From Palsa-459 sp035510855 (GTDB taxonomy: Bacteria; Actinomycetota; Acidimicrobiia; Acidimicrobiales; RAAP-2), in assembly GCA_035510855.1 (NCBI GenBank), contig DATKGG010000037.1, forward strand, positions 1 through 45,100: a stretch of 45,100 nucleotides of DNA, given 5' to 3'. Below the pieces are notes generated by a model, which ran no database searches, was not told the DNA's origin, and saw nothing but the letters and a program-made list of their open reading frames with translations. A program made the translations under genes and the position numbers. Positions 1 to 7,247 of the stretch are shown here, in pieces; within the stretch, counting starts at the first letter, position 1, and the number at the start of each line of letters is the position of its first letter.

Positions 1-44
1 CCACCTTGAGAGGGTGGTGTCCTAGGCCACTAGACGATGGGGCC
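1..44 (-). tRNA. tRNA-Glu (CUC), 5' part only
   Basis: The reverse complement begins with acceptor strand GGCCCCA, U8, a D-arm starting GTCTAGTGG, and an anticodon stem CCACC/GGTGG around the loop CTCTCAA, which gives anticodon CUC (Glu). The window edge removes everything after the anticodon stem. The D-arm and anticodon arm match bacterial tRNA-Glu closely. It lies 35 bases downstream of tRNA-Gln on the same strand, so the two are probably co-transcribed. Confidence 0.85.
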
Positions 45-79
45 GTAACCCGGTCAACCGTCGAGGCCTGACCGGCTCG

Positions 80-151
80 CTCGGGGGGAAGGACTCGAAC
101 CCTCAATAACAGGGCCAGAACCTGCCGTGTTGCCGATTACACCACCCCCGA
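80..151 (-). tRNA. tRNA-Gln (CUG)
   Basis: A complete 72-base cloverleaf on the minus strand. The acceptor stem is TCGGGGG paired with CCCCCGA, with discriminator G. The D-arm begins GGTGTAA, the anticodon loop is TTCTGGC (anticodon CUG), and the T-loop has the standard GGTTCGAGTCC core. CCA is not encoded. The gene sits between ydcF and tRNA-Glu, downstream of the glutamyl-tRNA synthetase gene. Bacteria without GlnRS charge this tRNA with glutamate through GluRS and then amidate it with GatCAB. Confidence 0.92.
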
Positions 152-163
152 ATGGGCGTCGTG

Positions 164-169
164 AGGCTA
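164..169 (-). promoter_or_regulatory. Possible -10 element for the tRNA-Gln/tRNA-Glu unit
   Basis: TAGCCT (TANNNT type) lies 12 bases upstream of the first base of tRNA-Gln, the distance expected for a short 5' leader. No convincing -35 hexamer is visible, and the tRNAs could also be read through from ydcF, whose stop is only 53 bases away. Confidence 0.3.
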
Positions 170-204
170 GCCGACCGCACCGACCGACTGCCAGCAGACG
201 ACGA

Positions 205-834
205 CTACGGCAGTCCGAAGTGCGGGATCCCCGACAGCGTCTGGTAGCCGACGATCCGTCCCGCCGAGACCTCGACCGCTTCCTTCGCGAAGTAGAGCAC
301 GAGGCTGAAGCCGCCGATCGGTGAGCGCAGTGACGGCGTCGGCGAGGGTGAGAAGCCGAATGACGACGTGATCGCCATCGCGCGATCCTCATGGAACGGG
401 TCGGTCACGTCGAGCACCGTCACGACGCCGTCACGTCGGAGCGCGGGTGCCACCGACGCGACGTTGTTCCACGTGTCGGCGCCGCTGCCCAGGATGATCG
501 CGTGCTTCGGGACATCTCGCGCCTCGAGCCAGATCGCGGAGATCTGGGCTTCCGTGTAGAGATCGCCGGGCTTTTTGCCGCCCGTCACCGCGATGATCGG
601 GGCGAGGTGAGCGTCGAACAAGGAGAGCGAGCGAGCGAGTCGCTGTTGCAGGTCGACCCCCGGCGTCGTGTAGTTCGCCGCGGTGCCGAAGACGAGGATC
701 GCGTTGGCGGGGTGGGGATCGTCCTGCCTGCTCGTGAGCCACACCTGCACGAGGGTCACGCACACGTAGACGAGGCACACCGCGAGCACCGCGCCGACGA
801 TCTTGAAGATGAGTCGGAATGGCCAGAGGAACAT
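205..834 (-). CDS. DUF218/YdcF-like membrane-anchored protein
   Basis: A 209-residue protein with one N-terminal membrane segment (about residues 9-31), followed by a DUF218-type domain beginning at ILVFGTAAN (about 45-53). The family resembles SanA/YdcF: envelope-associated proteins with a Rossmann-like fold and no firmly established reaction. The conserved TGGKKPGD and EA-Q elements of the family are present (TGGKKPGDLYTEAQIS). The start codon ATG shares one base with the gltX stop (TGATG), so translation is probably coupled to gltX. Its precise role cannot be read from the sequence. Confidence 0.75.
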   Translation of the reverse strand: MFLWPFRLIFKIVGAVLAVCLVYVCVTLVQVWLTSRQDDPHPANAILVFGTAANYTTPGVDLQQRLARSLSLFDAHLAPIIAVTGGKKPGDLYTEAQISAIWLEARDVPKHAIILGSGADTWNNVASVAPALRRDGVVTVLDVTDPFHEDRAMAITSSFGFSPSPTPSLRSPIGGFSLVLYFAKEAVEVSAGRIVGYQTLSGIPHFGLP

Positions 835-2279
835 CAGCCCGCGGCAGCGATGGCTGCAGCGAGCCGCCGGCGCACCGTGTCGCGACCGAGGAGCGCCATC
901 GACTCGAAGAGTGGCGGGCCCACGGCGCGTCCGGTCACCGCGAGGCGCACGGGCGCCTGGGCCTTTCGAAGCACGAGCCCATGACGCTCGCCGACCTCGA
1001 CCAAGGTGCGATGAAGCGTCTCGGCATCGAACGCGCAGTCCTCGAGTGCCGAGCTGACGTCGTGCAGGATCGCGGTCGACTGGGGCTGGTTCCGGACGGC
1101 CTTGTCGAACGCGGCCCCGTCGATCGCGGGCTCGTCGAGGAAGAAGAAGTCCACCATCGAGGGGACCTCACCGAGCGTGGCCACGCGCTCTTGGACGAGC
1201 GGCGCGACCGCCGCGAAGACCTCGGGGTCGAACCGCTCGGGCGGCCAGGGCGGCGCCTGGTCCGCGGGGCGCCACTCCCCCTCGCGCGGCGCGACCCATG
1301 GCCGACATGCCTCGATGAACGCCTCGATGTCGAGGGCTCGGATGTAGGCGCCATTCAAATGGGTGAGCTTGGCGACGTCGAAGAACGCCGGCGAGTGGTT
1401 CACGTCCTCGAGCGCGAAGCGCTCGATCATGGTGTCGAGGTCGACCATCTCGTCGTCGCCACCCGGACTCCATCCGAGCAGCCCGAGGAAGTTCAGCATC
1501 GCCGCGGCGAGGAAGCCCCGGTCGCGATAGAGCTCGACCGCGACCGGATCACGGCGCTTCGAGATCTTCTGACGCTGCTCGTTGACGAGGAGCGGGACGT
1601 GCGCGAAGACCGGGGTGGCGGTGTCGGCTCCCTCGGCCGCGTCGAGCGCCGCTGCCAACAACAGCTGCTTGGGCGTGTTGGCGAGGTGCTCCTCGCCTCG
1701 CACCACGTGGGTGATCCCCATCGCCCGATCGTCGACGAGATTCGACAGCGCGAACAGCGCGGCGCCGTTCGACCGGACGGCGACGAAGTCCTCGATCGAA
1801 TTGTTCTGGAACACGACGTCGCCCCGGATCACGTCGTGGACGATCGTCTCGCCTTGGTCCGGGACGCGGAAGCGCAGGGCCACGCCAGGACCGCGCTCCA
1901 GCCCGCGGTCTCGGCAGTACCCGTCGTAGCCGGTCTGCGGCGTGCCCTTCAGGCGCGCGTCGATGGCCTCTCGGGCGCAGTCACATCCGTAGAGGGCGCC
2001 GGACTCATAGAGCCGGGTCGCCGCCGCTTCGTGGGCGACGGCGAACTGGCTCTGTCGCACCGGCGGCTCGTCGGGTGGGAGTCCCAGCCAGTCGAGTGCG
2101 GCGATGACGACCTCGACCCACTCCTCGCGGTTTCGCTCGGCGTCGGTGTCCTCGATGCGCACGACGAAGGTCCCGCCGTGTCGTCGCGCGAAGAGCCAGT
2201 TGAACAGGGCCGTCCGTGCGCTGCCGACGTGGAAGAAGCCTGTCGGGGAGGGCGCGATTCGGACGCGTGGAGCGTCCAC
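834..2279 (-). CDS. gltX: Glutamyl-tRNA synthetase
   Basis: This class I synthetase of 481 residues attaches glutamate to tRNA-Glu. In organisms without GlnRS it also charges tRNA-Gln. The HIGH-type signature is HVGS (17-20) after SPTGF, and the KMSKS-type signature is KISKR (238-242). A zinc-binding knot is present at C99-x-C101 with C122. The open frame continues upstream, but homology begins at APRVRIAPSPTG, so the GTG at 2279 is chosen (TTG at 2282 is the alternative), four bases after the ferredoxin stop. tRNA-Gln and tRNA-Glu lie downstream on the same strand, so enzyme and likely substrates are neighbours. Confidence 0.96.
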   Translation of the reverse strand: MDAPRVRIAPSPTGFFHVGSARTALFNWLFARRHGGTFVVRIEDTDAERNREEWVEVVIAALDWLGLPPDEPPVRQSQFAVAHEAAATRLYESGALYGCDCAREAIDARLKGTPQTGYDGYCRDRGLERGPGVALRFRVPDQGETIVHDVIRGDVVFQNNSIEDFVAVRSNGAALFALSNLVDDRAMGITHVVRGEEHLANTPKQLLLAAALDAAEGADTATPVFAHVPLLVNEQRQKISKRRDPVAVELYRDRGFLAAAMLNFLGLLGWSPGGDDEMVDLDTMIERFALEDVNHSPAFFDVAKLTHLNGAYIRALDIEAFIEACRPWVAPREGEWRPADQAPPWPPERFDPEVFAAVAPLVQERVATLGEVPSMVDFFFLDEPAIDGAAFDKAVRNQPQSTAILHDVSSALEDCAFDAETLHRTLVEVGERHGLVLRKAQAPVRLAVTGRAVGPPLFESMALLGRDTVRRRLAAAIAAAG

Positions 2280-2283
2280 CAAG

Positions 2284-2478
2284 TCAGTCCTCTTCGATCG
2301 AGATCGCGCCTGTGGGACAGCTGTTGACCGCCTCGACGAGCTGCGAGCGGAGCGCCTCGTCAGGGTGGTCGTTGAGCACGTACAAGAACCCGTCGTCGCG
2401 CACCTCGAAGATCTCCGGGAGGATCCCCATGCAGACGGCATTGCTCGCGCACTGGTCGTAGTCGACGACAACCTTCAT
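2284..2478 (-). CDS. Small ferredoxin, probably [3Fe-4S]
   Basis: A 64-residue soluble electron carrier. Cluster ligands visible are C10, C16 and C54 (in SCPTGAI). The residue where a [4Fe-4S] protein would have its second cysteine is Asn (C-A-S-N-A-V-C), so a [3Fe-4S] cluster is likely. The LPEIFEV segment is typical of actinobacterial ferredoxins that serve cytochromes P450, but no P450 or reductase gene is in the window, so the partner is unknown. A strong Shine-Dalgarno GGGAGG precedes the ATG, and a TAGCCT -10 candidate lies at 2499-2504. The gene lies four bases before gltX and is probably co-transcribed with it. Confidence 0.88.
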   Translation of the reverse strand: MKVVVDYDQCASNAVCMGILPEIFEVRDDGFLYVLNDHPDEALRSQLVEAVNSCPTGAISIEED

Positions 2479-2498
2479 CCGACCTCCCTTTCGCCCAC

Positions 2499-2504
2499 AG
2501 GCTA
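2499..2504 (-). promoter_or_regulatory. Candidate -10 for ferredoxin-gltX-ydcF
   Basis: TAGCCT fits TANNNT. It leaves a leader of roughly 14 bases that carries the GGGAGG ribosome binding site of the ferredoxin gene. No clear -35 was found. Confidence 0.35.
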
Positions 2505-2530
2505 CCGATCCGTGCCTGGGTGCTTGGTCG

Positions 2531-4009
2531 TCATCGGTCCGCCGGGCTCGGGGGATCCTGCTCGCGGAGCAGCCCCGCGACGAACTCGGTGTCCGCGAGG
2601 ATCGGCGAGTCGGCCAAGAAGAGCTTCCCGTAGCGCTCGAAGTACATGAGCTGCTTGCCGAGCAAGAAGTTGGAGCGGTCGAAGTCGCTCATGAGCCCGC
2701 CTCCCTCGACGGCGGCGCGCCGGATCCGGCGCTGGACGCGCAGGCGCTGGAGCGCGCCCAGGATCCCCTGTTGTCGCAGCTGGATGCCGAAGGCCTCCGC
2801 GGCCCGAGCCTCCGCGGTGAGCATCAGCTCGCCGAGGCTGAACTCGCCGAACGGTCGGAGCAGCACCGGCTCGATCATCGACCGCATGAAGAGAGCGAGC
2901 TGCTCGTCGTCCATGCCCATCGCGTCGCGCAGGGGGGCGCCGTAGCTGTCGACGATGTACGAGGTGACGTCGCGCCACGCCGCCTCCTCGCCGAGCACCG
3001 CGGCGAGTATCCGCAGCACGAAGCGGTGCGAGCGCTCGTCGAGCCGCCCGACGATGCCCCAGTCGATGACGCCAAGCCGACCGTCGCGCAGCAACAGGAG
3101 GTTGCCCGCGTGCACGTCTCCGTGGAAGACCCCGTCTCGCACCATGAGGGTGAAGAACGCGCGGACCAGCTGGTCCACGAGCGGTGCGGGGTCCACACCC
3201 AGCGCGGCCGCGCTGGCGAGGTCGTCGATCGCGACGCCGTCGAGGTACGACATCGTGAGCACGTTCGCGCCCGAGAGCTCAGGGACCGCCGTCGGCACCA
3301 CGAGCGCGTCGAACCCCGCGGCGGCGATCAGCGGGCCGAAGAGCGCGAGGGCCCGTGCCTCGTTGCGCAGGTCGAGCTCCTCGCCCACCTGGATCCGAAG
3401 CCCGTCGAGCTGCTGGAGCACCGCGCCGGTGAGCTGGGCGCCCGTCCACCTCGTGAGCAGCTCAAAGAGCGGCGCCATGAGCGCGAGGTCGACCGAGACG
3501 CTCGCGTCGATGCCGGGCCGCAGGATCTTGACGGCGACGTCGTGGCCGTCGTGCAGCCGCGCCCGGTGCACCACGGCGATCGACGCCCGACCGATCGGGG
3601 TGGGGTCGAACCACGCGAACGCGTCCTCGACGCGCCGACCGAGCGCGTTCTCGACAAGGCGTCTGATCTCTGGGAACGCGACGGCAGGTCCAGTGTCGAG
3701 GCACGAGCGGAACGCCTCGGCGAGCGGGTCCCCGAACAGGCCGGGGCTGGACGCGACGAGCTGCCCGAACTTCACGAAGGTGCCGCCCAGGTCCTCGAAC
3801 GCGGCGCTCAGCGGGAGCGCCGCGTCCCTCAGCAGCTCGGCGCCGTGACGACGCCGGCGCAGCGACCGGATGCCGACGGGTCCGAGGCGGCGCACGAGCA
3901 CCGACGCGATCCGGGCACCTCGGCGCAGGCGCGCGACCAGGCTCGGCTCGGGGAAGCGCCGGACGTACGGCTGCCAGTGGCGCTCCGACTCGCTTGCTGC
4001 GCGCGGCAC
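2531..4009 (-). CDS. UbiB/ABC1-family atypical kinase-like protein
   Basis: A 492-residue member of the UbiB/ADCK family. These protein-kinase-like ATPases are linked to isoprenoid quinone metabolism in other organisms. Family hallmarks: the KxGQ motif KFGQ (80-83), the alanine-rich nucleotide loop in GRASIAVVH (140-148), the lysine in VAVKIL (K161), EELDLRNEA (210-218), the catalytic loop GDVHAGN (297-303) and the metal-binding IDWG (315-318, DWG in place of DFG). No C-terminal membrane pair is obvious. The GTG start is supported by TAGGGT six bases upstream, a leaderless arrangement. In an actinobacterium the relevant quinone would be menaquinone; a role there is inference. Confidence 0.88.
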   Translation of the reverse strand: MPRAASESERHWQPYVRRFPEPSLVARLRRGARIASVLVRRLGPVGIRSLRRRRHGAELLRDAALPLSAAFEDLGGTFVKFGQLVASSPGLFGDPLAEAFRSCLDTGPAVAFPEIRRLVENALGRRVEDAFAWFDPTPIGRASIAVVHRARLHDGHDVAVKILRPGIDASVSVDLALMAPLFELLTRWTGAQLTGAVLQQLDGLRIQVGEELDLRNEARALALFGPLIAAAGFDALVVPTAVPELSGANVLTMSYLDGVAIDDLASAAALGVDPAPLVDQLVRAFFTLMVRDGVFHGDVHAGNLLLLRDGRLGVIDWGIVGRLDERSHRFVLRILAAVLGEEAAWRDVTSYIVDSYGAPLRDAMGMDDEQLALFMRSMIEPVLLRPFGEFSLGELMLTAEARAAEAFGIQLRQQGILGALQRLRVQRRIRRAAVEGGGLMSDFDRSNFLLGKQLMYFERYGKLFLADSPILADTEFVAGLLREQDPPSPADR

Positions 4010-4015
4010 CCGGGC

Positions 4016-4021
4016 ACCCTA
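4016..4021 (-). promoter_or_regulatory. Leaderless -10 (TAGGGT) for the UbiB-like gene
   Basis: TAGGGT, then six bases (GCCCGG), then the GTG start at 4009. This is the same TANNNT-N6-start layout seen before six other genes here. It places transcription start at or next to the first codon. Confidence 0.6.
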
Positions 4022-4029
4022 CGTGGGGC

Positions 4030-4452
4030 TTACGCCGATGCAGGCCCCTCGTGCGGGTCGAGCGCCTCGTGCAGGGTCTCGAGCGCGCGGCGGTAGGTGT
4101 CGATGAACAAGGGTTGCGCGTCCTCCGGCGTGGTCGTGACCGACCAGGTGATCGTGCACCCGCCGTCGCTCGGCTCGACCATCATCGTCGCTTCGTGCGC
4201 CTCGATCGGGACGCCGTCGACGATCGAGTAGGTGAGGGTTCGCGTCGCGTCGTCGCGTCGGACGAGCCGCTCCGAGATCCGCATCCCCGTCATCGAGAAC
4301 GTGCGGACGTCACCGTCGATCGTGACGTCGGTGACCGCGGGGAACACCCGCGCGATGCCCTCGAAGTCGCCGACGAGGTCCCACGCCGCTGACGGGGACG
4401 CCGCGTACTGCTCTTGCACCAAGGTCGCGACCACGCGGCCCTCCTCGCTCAT
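4030..4452 (-). CDS. SRPBCC (START-like) family protein
   Basis: A 140-residue single-domain protein of the polyketide cyclase/dehydrase (SRPBCC) helix-grip fold. The N-terminal beta strand (VATLVQEQYAASPSAAWDLV), the FEGIARVFPAV segment and the long C-terminal helix (DTYRRALETLHEAL) are typical. The fold forms a hydrophobic ligand pocket; the ligand is unknown. ATG at 4452 is chosen over upstream in-frame starts because homology begins just after it. Six bases upstream is GACATT, a weak leaderless-type -10. It is divergent from the aldo/keto reductase gene. Confidence 0.75.
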   Translation of the reverse strand: MSEEGRVVATLVQEQYAASPSAAWDLVGDFEGIARVFPAVTDVTIDGDVRTFSMTGMRISERLVRRDDATRTLTYSIVDGVPIEAHEATMMVEPSDGGCTITWSVTTTPEDAQPLFIDTYRRALETLHEALDPHEGPASA

Positions 4453-4502
4453 CGAAGCAATGTCGGTACCATACGTGCACTCGCAACGAAGGGACAAACG
4501 TC
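4453..4502. promoter_or_regulatory. Divergent promoter region, SRPBCC gene / aldo-keto reductase gene
   Basis: Only 50 bases separate the two start codons. A KpnI-like palindrome GGTACC at its centre contributes to TACCAT on the plus strand and TATGGT on the minus strand, both TANNNT -10 candidates. On the plus side a Shine-Dalgarno GAAGGGA (4488-4494) precedes GTG 4503 by 8 bases. Confidence 0.45.
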
Positions 4503-5426
4503 GTGCAGATGAGATCGATCGGCTCCCTGCAGGTGTCCGTCGTCGGCATCGGGTGCAACAACTTCGGCGCGCGACTCGACCAGTCCGGCACCGACGCCGT
4601 CGTCACCGCCGCCCTCGAGTCCGGCATCAACTTCTTCGATACCGCGGACATCTACGGCGCGACCAAGTCCGAGGAGTTCCTCGGACGCGCGCTTGGCTCG
4701 CGCCGTGACGAGGTCGTCGTCGCCACGAAGTTCGGCATGCCGATCGACGATCAGCGCTTCGGCGCGGCGCCCGCCTACGTCCTCAAGGCGTGCGACGACA
4801 GCCTTGCTCGGCTCGGCACGGACCGCATAGATCTGTACCAGCTGCACGCGCCCGATGTGTCGGTCCCGATCGCCGACACGCTGGGGGCGCTCCGCGAGCT
4901 CAGGGCCGCCGGCAAGGTGCGCGAGATCGGCTGCTCGAACTTCAGCGCCGGGCAGCTCGACGAGGCCCAAACGGCCGCACAGGGGTCCGACGAGTTCCGC
5001 AGCGTCCAAAACCAGTACTCACTGCTCTGGCGCGCCCCCGAGGCCGACGGGGTACTCGCCGCGTGCGAACGGCACGAGACGGCGTTCCTGCCGTTCTATC
5101 CCCTGGCGAACGGCCTCCTCACCGGCAAGGTCCGGCCCGGCGAGCCGCCTCCAGAGGGGTCCCGGCTCGCCAAGATGCCCCCAGAAAGAAGCGCGCACTG
5201 GCTGAGCGACGAGTTCACTGCGCGGGTGGCGTCGTTGCTCGAGTTCGCCGACGAGCACGGCGCGTCGCTGCTCTCCTTGGCCTTCTCGTGGCTGCTCGCG
5301 CACCACCAGGTCGCCTCGGTCATCGCGGGCGCCACGAACCCCGACCAGGTGCGCGCAAATGCCGCCGCGCCGATCGAGCTCGACGACGCCGCGCGCGACG
5401 CGCTCGACGCGCTGACGGCGACCTGA
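4503..5426 (+). CDS. Aldo/keto reductase
   Basis: A 307-residue NADPH-dependent (beta/alpha)8 oxidoreductase that reduces aldehydes or ketones. The catalytic tetrad is complete: D46 and Y51 (in DTADIY), K76 (ATKFG) and H115 (LYQLH). The GCSNF strand and the C-terminal cofactor region SVIAGATNPDQV, which binds the adenosine phosphate, are intact. GTG 4503 is preferred to ATG 4509 because GAAGGGA is spaced correctly from it. The stop lies one base from the convergent pntB stop. Substrate cannot be predicted; sequence is closest in character to the general (Tas/YghZ-like) branch. Confidence 0.92.
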   Translation: MQMRSIGSLQVSVVGIGCNNFGARLDQSGTDAVVTAALESGINFFDTADIYGATKSEEFLGRALGSRRDEVVVATKFGMPIDDQRFGAAPAYVLKACDDSLARLGTDRIDLYQLHAPDVSVPIADTLGALRELRAAGKVREIGCSNFSAGQLDEAQTAAQGSDEFRSVQNQYSLLWRAPEADGVLAACERHETAFLPFYPLANGLLTGKVRPGEPPPEGSRLAKMPPERSAHWLSDEFTARVASLLEFADEHGASLLSLAFSWLLAHHQVASVIAGATNPDQVRANAAAPIELDDAARDALDALTAT

Positions 5427-5427
5427 G

Positions 5428-6861
5428 CTACGCGGCCTTCACGGCCGCGACGAGCGCAGTAAGCGTGTCCTTCGCGTCACCGAACAAGAGCACTGTCTTG
5501 TCGCTGTAGAGCAGGTCGTTGTCGATGCCCGCGAATCCCGGCCGCATGGACCGCTTCAGGAACACGACGTTTGCCGCCTCGTCGGCGTTGATGATCGGCA
5601 TGCCGTAGATGGGGCTGCCGGGCGAGGACCTGGCTGCCGGATTGACCGTGTCGTTCGCCCCGACGACGAGCGCCACGTCGGCGGTCGCCAGCTCGGGATT
5701 CGCCTCGTCCATCTCCTTCAGCTCTTCGTAGGGGACGTTCGCCTCGGCCAAGAGCACGTTCATGTGGCCCGGCATGCGGCCCGCGACGGGGTGGATCGCG
5801 AAGAACACCTCGACGCCGCGCGCCTTGAGCGTGTCGGCGAGCTCTCGAACCACGTGCTGTGCCTGGGCGACCGCGAGCCCATAGCCAGGGATGATCACGA
5901 CCTTGCGCGAGTAGGCGAGGAGCACGCCGATATCCTCGGCGGTGCCCGACCGCACGGAACGCCCGTCTGGGGACTCGGTCGACCCCGAGGCCGTCACGAC
6001 CGAGCCGAAAGCGCTGAAGAGGATGTTCGGTAGCGAGCGACCCATCGCGGCGCTCATCATGCGGGTGAGGAGGATGCCCGACGCACCGACCAGGGTGCCC
6101 GCGACGATGAGCAGGTTCGAGCCGATGGTGAACCCTGACGCGGCGACAGCGATACCTGTGAAGGAGTTGAGCAGCGAGATGAGCACGGGCACGTCGGCAC
6201 CGCCGATCGGCAGCACGAAGGCGACGCCGAGGACGAGTGCGAGCACAAGCAGGACCCACAGCCAGACGAGTGAGCCGGTGACGAGCAACAGGATGACGAC
6301 GGCGACGATGGCGACGGCGAGCATCGCATTCAGCACCTGCTGTGCGGGATAGGTGACGGGCCGTCCGGTCATCAGCTCTTGGAGCTTGGCGAACGCGATC
6401 GCCGAACCGGAGAACGAGACCGTGCCGATGGTGACGCCCAGCACGACTTCGAGGATCTTGTAGACCGCGACGTCCTTGACCCCACCGACAGGGGGGCAAC
6501 CGAAGACCGAGCAGATGTGCGTGACTGACGTGAGCGAGAGGTACTCGGTGATCGAGACCAGTGCCGCCGCGCCACCACCGACCCCGTTGAAGATCGCGAC
6601 GAGCTGGGGGATCGCGGTCATTTTCACGAAGCGAGACGTCGGGACTGCGACCGCCGCCCCCACCGCCATCGCGCCGATCATCCACCCGAGGTGGTGGAGC
6701 CGCGGCTGGGCGAACGTCGCGCCGATCGCAAGGGTCATGCCGCCGACCGCGACGAGGTTGCCGCGTCGCGCGTGCCGTGGGCTTGAGAGCCCCATGAGGG
6801 CGATGATGAAGGTGACTGCGGCGACCAGGTAGCACAGGTCGAGGACGGTGCCTCTGCTCAC
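5428..6861 (-). CDS. pntB: NAD(P) transhydrogenase, beta subunit (PntB)
   Basis: A 477-residue membrane subunit of the proton-translocating transhydrogenase, which uses the proton gradient to reduce NADP+ with NADH. The N-terminal two-thirds is a multi-span membrane domain (dII). The C-terminal 180 residues form the NADP(H)-binding dIII with GYGLAVAQAQ, the RMPGHMNVLLAEA element and GANDTVNP. Length fits the family (about 460). The start is GTG 6861, which overlaps the pntAB stop as GTGA; the open frame extends further upstream but without homology. Last gene of the pntAA-pntAB-pntB operon. Confidence 0.95.
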   Translation of the reverse strand: MSRGTVLDLCYLVAAVTFIIALMGLSSPRHARRGNLVAVGGMTLAIGATFAQPRLHHLGWMIGAMAVGAAVAVPTSRFVKMTAIPQLVAIFNGVGGGAAALVSITEYLSLTSVTHICSVFGCPPVGGVKDVAVYKILEVVLGVTIGTVSFSGSAIAFAKLQELMTGRPVTYPAQQVLNAMLAVAIVAVVILLLVTGSLVWLWVLLVLALVLGVAFVLPIGGADVPVLISLLNSFTGIAVAASGFTIGSNLLIVAGTLVGASGILLTRMMSAAMGRSLPNILFSAFGSVVTASGSTESPDGRSVRSGTAEDIGVLLAYSRKVVIIPGYGLAVAQAQHVVRELADTLKARGVEVFFAIHPVAGRMPGHMNVLLAEANVPYEELKEMDEANPELATADVALVVGANDTVNPAARSSPGSPIYGMPIINADEAANVVFLKRSMRPGFAGIDNDLLYSDKTVLLFGDAKDTLTALVAAVKAA

Positions 6862-7247
6862 GAATCGCCCTCGTCGTTCTTCTTCTTCTCCTGGGGCTTG
6901 CCCTTGAACATCTCGAGCATCCGATCGGTGACGACGAAGCCGCCGACGACGTTCATCGTCGCGAGAACCACGGCGAGGACACCGAGGATCGTCTCGGGCG
7001 TCGTGGTCGCCCCGCCGAGCACGAGCATCGCGCCCACGAGGATCACGCCGTGGATGGCATTCGAGCCGCTCATGAGGGGGGTGTGCAGGATGCTCGGGAC
7101 CTTGGAGATGACCTCGATCCCCACGAACACGCTGAGGATGAAGACGGTCAGGTACTCCAGGATCTCGTTCATCTGCGGTGACGCAGCGACCGCCGCAGTC
7201 GAGGCGACATGCACGTGCATCGAGAAGCCGACGGCCAGTGCCTTCAT
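6858..7247 (-). CDS. pntAB: NAD(P) transhydrogenase, small membrane alpha subunit (PntAB)
   Basis: A 129-residue subunit that provides the alpha-side membrane helices of dII; in E. coli it is fused to PntA, whereas Rhodospirillum- and actinobacterial-type enzymes keep it separate. Helices at about residues 28-48, 54-75 and 80-103 carry the family signatures FILSVFVGIEVISKVP and LHTPLMSGSNAIHG. The C-terminus is a charged cytosolic tail (KPQEKKKNDEGDS). The start ATG 7247 overlaps the pntAA stop (ATGA) and its stop overlaps the pntB start (GTGA), so the three genes are translationally coupled. Confidence 0.94.
   Translation of the reverse strand: MKALAVGFSMHVHVASTAAVAASPQMNEILEYLTVFILSVFVGIEVISKVPSILHTPLMSGSNAIHGVILVGAMLVLGGATTTPETILGVLAVVLATMNVVGGFVVTDRMLEMFKGKPQEKKKNDEGDS

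Noticed and set aside
819..2327. Long plus-strand open frame (about 500 codons) opposite gltX
   Set aside because: Arg/Asp/Glu/Val-rich composition with no domain; it is the antisense shadow of a well-supported gene in GC-rich DNA. The same applies to long frames opposite UbiB (2771-4096), GH31 (12055-13311), qcrB (31612-33543), helD (37095-38360) and the DUF2156 fusion (42961-44817).
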